A stretch of 64,000 nt of DNA from Pseudomonas laurentiana (lineage in GTDB: Bacteria > Pseudomonadota > Gammaproteobacteria > Pseudomonadales > Pseudomonadaceae). The stretch covers positions 168,592 to 232,591 of the forward strand of contig NZ_BMQU01000008.1 in assembly GCF_014648275.1 (NCBI RefSeq), written 5' to 3'. Under the pieces are notes generated by a model. That model did no database searches. It was not told the origin of the DNA and saw nothing but the letters and a program-made list of their open reading frames with translations. Positions 63,678 through 64,000 of the stretch are shown one piece after another (positions within the stretch are counted from its first letter, which is position 1; every line of letters begins with the position of its first letter). A program made the position numbers and the translations under genes.

Positions 63678-64000
63678 CGGGTGATGCTGCCGCCTTGGCT
63701 TGGCAGGTCCAAGCTTCGGCCAGAGAGCAAATTTATTACCGAGTCCAGAATGATGCCCAGCGTGATCGAAGAGGTCTGCGCGACTGTTTGCCACTGCTCA
63801 TCTGCGCCTGTCTGTCCTACCCGACTCAGCTGGCGGCGGCAGCGCAATGCCAACCACTACCGTCACCGCGGTATAGGGCAGGTTATGCTACGTTTGTTCG
63901 CTTACTCGCTTTTGGACGCGGACTTCCCAAGCCCTAAGGAAACTCTGAAAAAGGCTTCGAGATTTGGTGAAATACCCGCCTCACAGGAATCGAACGGTTG

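Larger units (their letters stand above)
62992..64000. other. 1-kb segment with no convincing gene
   Basis: Only short unrelated frames are present. It contains repeat copy B (63444-63480) and a strong hairpin (63652-63677). A short leftward frame (63662-63853) ends inside the hairpin loop but is cut off upstream by a stop, so it could be a gene remnant. The composition and lack of coding suggest a decayed or hypervariable junction. Confidence 0.5.

Noticed and set aside
63379-63937. Short plus-strand frames at the right end
   Set aside because: They overlap repeat copy B and the GC-rich hairpin and have no motifs or credible starts.

Overview
This 64 kb window looks like a Pseudomonas chromosome, most likely the P. 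putida group. The evidence is high-GC coding, an ahpB-trxB pair beside cysZ, an fruR/fruBKA fructose PTS set, the Hmp-type flavohaemoglobin next to its NorR-like activator, the cyoABCDE operon, a DUF3077 protein, OprD-type porin, several methyl-accepting chemoreceptors and REP-like hairpins with a GGCAAGCCTG core. No rRNA, tRNA, CRISPR array, intact insertion sequence or prophage was recognised. Almost all of the first 60 kb reads as core genome.

Layout. 0-3.3 kb: glutathione peroxidase, a GT4 glycosyltransferase and a BdlA-like PAS-PAS-MCP protein. 3.3-6.1 kb: cysZ, ahpB peroxiredoxin and trxB, with an OxyR-type half site before ahpB. 6.1-8.6 kb: nadC and ampDE. 8.7-10.8 kb: a membrane chemoreceptor. 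10.8-18.4 kb: tatD and fruR divergent from fruB-fruK-fruA, with a Cra operator at the promoter. 18.4-23.5 kb: class V aminotransferase, DUF3820 protein, Cache-GGDEF diguanylate cyclase, OprD-family porin and a small secreted protein. 23.7-28 kb: RND pump and adaptor, with two 16-bp palindromes upstream. 28-31.8 kb: Aer-like receptor, YkgJ-type protein, small exported protein and CheV. 31.9-34.8 kb: the nitric-oxide module fhpR/hmp with three NorR-type sites. 35-41 kb: dsbB and cyoABCDE behind a 560-bp control region. 41-47.3 kb: a Tle-like alpha/beta hydrolase, alaC, GNAT, YkgJ, membrane proteins, LysR regulator and an LprI-like protein. 47.7-52 kb: PAS-GAF-GGDEF-EAL protein, outer-membrane barrel, small protein and M24 peptidase. 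52-57 kb: Met-rich lipoprotein, CrtZ-like hydroxylase, CsoR-family repressor and the cydP-cydA-cydB-cydX-ybgE operon. 57-61 kb: BenE transporter, MocR regulator, GNAT and DUF3077. 61-64 kb: an atypical segment with an ATPase-TOPRIM gene.

A common theme is respiration and redox control. Two quinol oxidases (bo3 and canonical bd) lie 13 kb apart. FNR/ANR-type boxes precede cyoA, cydP, aer and the Met-rich lipoprotein gene. NO detoxification and oxidant defence genes are also present. The most notable regulatory observation is an ATACCC-N4-GGGTAT inverted repeat overlapping the predicted cydP promoter. It resembles CsoR/CstR operators, and a CsoR-family gene with an unusual two-cysteine pattern sits at the far end of the same cyd cluster. 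The most notable accessory element is a single-gene AAA ATPase-TOPRIM (DUF4435/OLD/PARIS-like) protein in the atypical 3' segment, flanked by degenerate direct repeats.
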